From contig NZ_LRPC01000001.1 in assembly GCF_001592965.1 (NCBI RefSeq), positions 1,240,001-1,304,000 of the forward strand: a stretch of DNA of 64,000 nt, given 5' to 3'. Shown in pieces: positions 61,666 to 64,000 of this stretch (its first letter is position 1; each line of letters starts with the position of its first letter). The position numbers and the translations under genes were made by a program. The DNA is from Roseivirga spongicola. Its GTDB lineage: Bacteria; Bacteroidota; Bacteroidia; Cytophagales; Cyclobacteriaceae. The notes under the pieces are model-generated. The model was given only the letters and a program-made list of their open reading frames with translations. It was not told the DNA's origin and did no database searches.

Positions 61666-62718
61666 GTGAATACTCCATCTACAAGTCTTAGTGTAAAGGC
61701 CTTTGTACTACTTTTTTTGGTAGTGCTAGGATTGTTTTTGCTCAATTTGGGTTTGGGCTCAGTTACAATACCTGTAGATGAGGTTGCAAAAATATTACTC
61801 GGTCAAGATGTAGAGAATACAGCCTGGCAAAACATTATTCTAAAGATTCGTTTGCCTCGAACCGTGACTGCGGTTTTGGTGGGTGCAGCACTTTCAATTG
61901 GTGGCTTACAAATGCAAACGCTTTTTAGAAATCCCTTGGCAGGCCCTTCTGTATTGGGAATTACGGCCGGGGCAAGTTTGGGTGTGGCAGCTATTATGTT
62001 GGCTGCTGGCAGCGCTACTACTGCTTTTGCCATTCGTTCATTAGGAATAGGCGGAAGTTGGCTAATTGTGCTAGCATCTTCGGTTGGAGCATTCTTAGTA
62101 CTTCTAATCATTTTGGCAATCTCTTATCGTATTAGAGACAATGTGGTAATGCTCATTGTAGGAATTATGGTGGCCAATATCACTATTGCCGTGGTTAGTA
62201 TTTGGCAGTACTTCTCTGACCCAGAGCAAATTCAAGAATACATTCTTTGGACATTCGGAAGCCTTGGAGGTGTAACTAATCATCAGTTAGGTGTGCTTGG
62301 ACTCATAGTAGGCCTCGGAATTGTAGCCACCTTCTTGCTTTCTAAGACATTAAATGCACTGCTTCTGGGCGAAGACTATGCCCAAAGTATGGGGCTGAAC
62401 ATCAGGCGGTCTCGAATGCTCATTATTCTGGTAACAAGCATTCTAGCTGGAGCCATTACAGGTTTCTGTGGTCCCATCGGTTTTGTAGGTATTGCAGTGC
62501 CGCACTTAACCAGAAGCTTTTTGAATACCTCAGATCACCGACTTCTAATTCCAAGTTGCGTGTTGGTTGGAGCAATTCTAATGTTGTTCTGTGATATCAT
62601 TTCTCAGGTACCAGGAAGCACGACAGTACTACCGGTGAACGCAATTACAGCCATGATTGGCTCACCCATAGTAATATGGATAATTGTAAAGCGTAGAAAT
62701 CTAAAATCGAGTTTTTAA
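61666..62718 (+). CDS. btuC: FecCD/BtuC-type ABC transporter permease
   Basis: The start is GTG 61666, 18 bases after btuF. The 350-residue protein has about ten membrane segments with family blocks RLPRTVTAVLVGAALSIGG, LFRNPLAGPSVLGITAGA and the cytoplasmic coupling region TGFCGPIGFVGIAVPHLTR. It forms the membrane channel for the B12 transporter. It ends two bases before the ATPase gene. Confidence 0.92.
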   Translation: MNTPSTSLSVKAFVLLFLVVLGLFLLNLGLGSVTIPVDEVAKILLGQDVENTAWQNIILKIRLPRTVTAVLVGAALSIGGLQMQTLFRNPLAGPSVLGITAGASLGVAAIMLAAGSATTAFAIRSLGIGGSWLIVLASSVGAFLVLLIILAISYRIRDNVVMLIVGIMVANITIAVVSIWQYFSDPEQIQEYILWTFGSLGGVTNHQLGVLGLIVGLGIVATFLLSKTLNALLLGEDYAQSMGLNIRRSRMLIILVTSILAGAITGFCGPIGFVGIAVPHLTRSFLNTSDHRLLIPSCVLVGAILMLFCDIISQVPGSTTVLPVNAITAMIGSPIVIWIIVKRRNLKSSF

Positions 62719-62720
62719 CC

Positions 62721-63719
62721 ATGTCTGATAAGATTCTACATACCGCAAATCTTTCAGTTGGTTATAAAGACCGAACTGTTTTGAGTTCACTGAATTTGAA
62801 CCTTAATAAAGGGCAACTTACCTGTTTACTTGGGCCTAACGGAAGCGGAAAATCTACACTAATCCGAACGCTTGCAGGTATTCAGAAGCCACTGTTAGGC
62901 ATGGTTACTCTTCAAGGGAAAAGCCTCAGAGAAGTATCTCCAAAAACTCTTGCTAAGCAGTTGAGTTTGGTGCTTACTGACAGAGTTACTCCTGGCAATC
63001 TGACAGTCTACGGATTGGTTTCTCTCGGCCGTTTTCCTTACACCACCTGGATGGGAAGCCTTACGGGCGAAGATAAAGATGTAATTCAGTGGGCCTTAGA
63101 AATTACTGGTACTATGCAGTTTGCCAATAGACATATTGGTGAATTGAGCGATGGCGAGAAACAAAAGGTGATGATTGCTAGAGCTCTTGCTCAACAAACT
63201 GACCTTATCATCTTAGATGAACCAACAGCCCATTTAGACTCACCCAATAGAATTGAAATCTTCCACCTGCTCCGAGAATTGGTTTCGTCAGGCCATAGGG
63301 CCATTCTAATTTCTACCCACGATATAGACACAGCCATAGCCAATGCAGATAAGCTTTGGCTGGTAGCGAATCAATCAATCAGTCAAGGGGCACCAGAAGA
63401 TTTGGTGTTGGATGGAAGGCTGGAAAAGGCGTTTACCAAAGAAGGTCTTTCCTTCAACTACAGCTTGGGGAGGTTCGAAAAGGCAATAAATAATAATGGC
63501 TTAAAAGTATTGATTAAAGGGAGTTCACTAAGCGCCTATTGGACTGAAAGTGCTTTGAGGAGAGCAGGGTTTCAGCCAGTAGAGCATTTGCCTCAAGTTA
63601 CTATTGAGGTATTTGATGATGGCTCAACGCGAAAGTGGATTCTCAACAATCAATTAGAAATAACAACTATAGAAGAACTACTTACAAAACTCAACACTTA
63701 TGAAAATGAGATGGAATAG
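62721..63719 (+). CDS. btuD: ABC transporter ATPase (BtuD-like) with C-terminal extension
   Basis: The ATPase core has Walker A GPNGSGKST (38-46), signature LSDGEKQKV and Walker B LIILDEPTAHLDSP with the switch His in STHDID, all as in BtuD/FecE. The usual proteins end near residue 250-260; here an extra domain of about 85 residues follows (from about 245), without a recognised motif. The frame overlaps the start of the receptor gene by 20 bases. Confidence 0.9.
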   Translation: MSDKILHTANLSVGYKDRTVLSSLNLNLNKGQLTCLLGPNGSGKSTLIRTLAGIQKPLLGMVTLQGKSLREVSPKTLAKQLSLVLTDRVTPGNLTVYGLVSLGRFPYTTWMGSLTGEDKDVIQWALEITGTMQFANRHIGELSDGEKQKVMIARALAQQTDLIILDEPTAHLDSPNRIEIFHLLRELVSSGHRAILISTHDIDTAIANADKLWLVANQSISQGAPEDLVLDGRLEKAFTKEGLSFNYSLGRFEKAINNNGLKVLIKGSSLSAYWTESALRRAGFQPVEHLPQVTIEVFDDGSTRKWILNNQLEITTIEELLTKLNTYENEME

Positions 63720-64000
63720 AGCACTAGCTCTAAGCATTACATTGGCAGCCTTCGGTGGGGCAACTTTTGCCCAAGAAGAAAAAGCCAAAGACCTCGGTGA
63801 GGTTGTGGTAACTGGCAACCGATTTGAAACTCCTATTGAGAAATCGGGAAAGGTGATTTATAAAATCACCCAAGATCAGATTGCAAAATTGCCTGGCAGA
63901 ACTGTTGCCGATCTTTTAAACACCCTACCAGGCATTAATGTAGACGGTGCATTCGGAACTCCAGGAACCAACTTGGACTACAGCATTCGTGGAGGTAGAA
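63700..64000 (+). CDS. TonB-dependent receptor (BtuB-like), 3' end outside window
   Basis: ATG 63700 (or ATG 63706) begins a signal peptide ending ATFAQE, followed by a plug domain: DLGEVVVTGNRFETPIEKS, IYKITQDQIAKLPGRTVADL, LLNTLPGINVDG, and the start of the SIRGGR segment at the edge. VTGNR and SIRG are classic receptor-plug motifs. The barrel lies beyond the window. As fourth gene in a riboswitch-controlled transport operon it is probably the cobalamin receptor. Confidence 0.88.
   Translation, partial: MKMRWNRALALSITLAAFGGATFAQEEKAKDLGEVVVTGNRFETPIEKSGKVIYKITQDQIAKLPGRTVADLLNTLPGINVDGAFGTPGTNLDYSIRGGR

Noticed and set aside
63700-63719. Frameshift between the ATPase and receptor genes because of their overlap
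   Set aside because: Both frames are coherent: the ATPase ends with a normal stop and the receptor starts with a proper signal peptide, so it is a simple coupled overlap.

Overview
The window reads as chromosome of a member of the Bacteroidota, most likely a marine gliding Cytophagales-type bacterium. The reasons are a SprB-repeat adhesin with a gliding-motility/type IX secretion C-terminal domain beside a PorP/SprF partner, OmpA with thrombospondin type 3 linkers, -7 boxes of the form TAnnTTTG, few Shine-Dalgarno sites, A+T-rich DNA and a sulfotransferase in the exopolysaccharide locus. The genus cannot be fixed from the sequence alone. No rRNA, CRISPR array, transposase, prophage or replication origin was seen.

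Region 1 (1-21.4 kb) is a Wzx/Wzy-dependent exopolysaccharide locus. On the plus strand are a Wza-like SLBB exporter (cut by the window edge), a Wzz-like chain-length protein, an SDR epimerase, a sulfotransferase, glycosyltransferases of families GT2, GT9 and GT4 (two), and a Wzy-like polymerase. A minus-strand block holds a GT2 enzyme, the Wzx flippase, a Wzi-like barrel and a lipoprotein. Then come a second Wzi-like barrel and the initiating sugar transferase (plus), and a nucleotide-sugar block, UDP-xylose synthase, ugd and galE (minus). The enzymes point to a sulfated polymer made from UDP-glucose, UDP-glucuronate, UDP-xylose and UDP-galactose. rfbC and a CpsB-type phosphatase lie 33 kb further on.

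Region 2 (21.4-34.2 kb) has pheS with an acyl-CoA dehydrogenase gene, then a seven-gene minus-strand operon: SpoIIE-type phosphatase, STAS protein, RsbW-like kinase, three parvulin/SurA-like chaperones and a MoxR ATPase. aspS lies upstream of it; tadA and superoxide dismutase are divergent from aspS.

Region 3 (34.2-44 kb) contains the SprF/SprB pair, OmpA and an ammonium transporter. Region 4 (44-55 kb, all minus) contains a palindromic repeat, a coiled-coil lipoprotein, a secreted protein ending in an ExbD-like domain, uvrB, an outer-membrane barrel, the tight operon TPR - phosphosulfolactate synthase - DUF368 - aroE, an SDR, CpsB and rfbC.

Region 5 (55-60.2 kb) looks accessory: hflX, tRNA-Arg(CCT), a Fic protein with a repeat-rich promoter, a structured non-coding stretch ending in a terminator, two small unknown genes, a NUDIX-LMW phosphatase fusion and a MORN_2-FKBP protein. 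Region 6 (60.2-64 kb) is a cobalamin-riboswitch-controlled uptake operon: binding protein, permease, ATPase and the start of a TonB-dependent receptor.

The most interesting items are the ExbD-like domain on a secreted protein, the Fic-HTH gene with its operator-like repeats, the structured RNA behind it, the NUDIX-phosphatase fusion, and the operon joining a partner-switch module to envelope chaperones.
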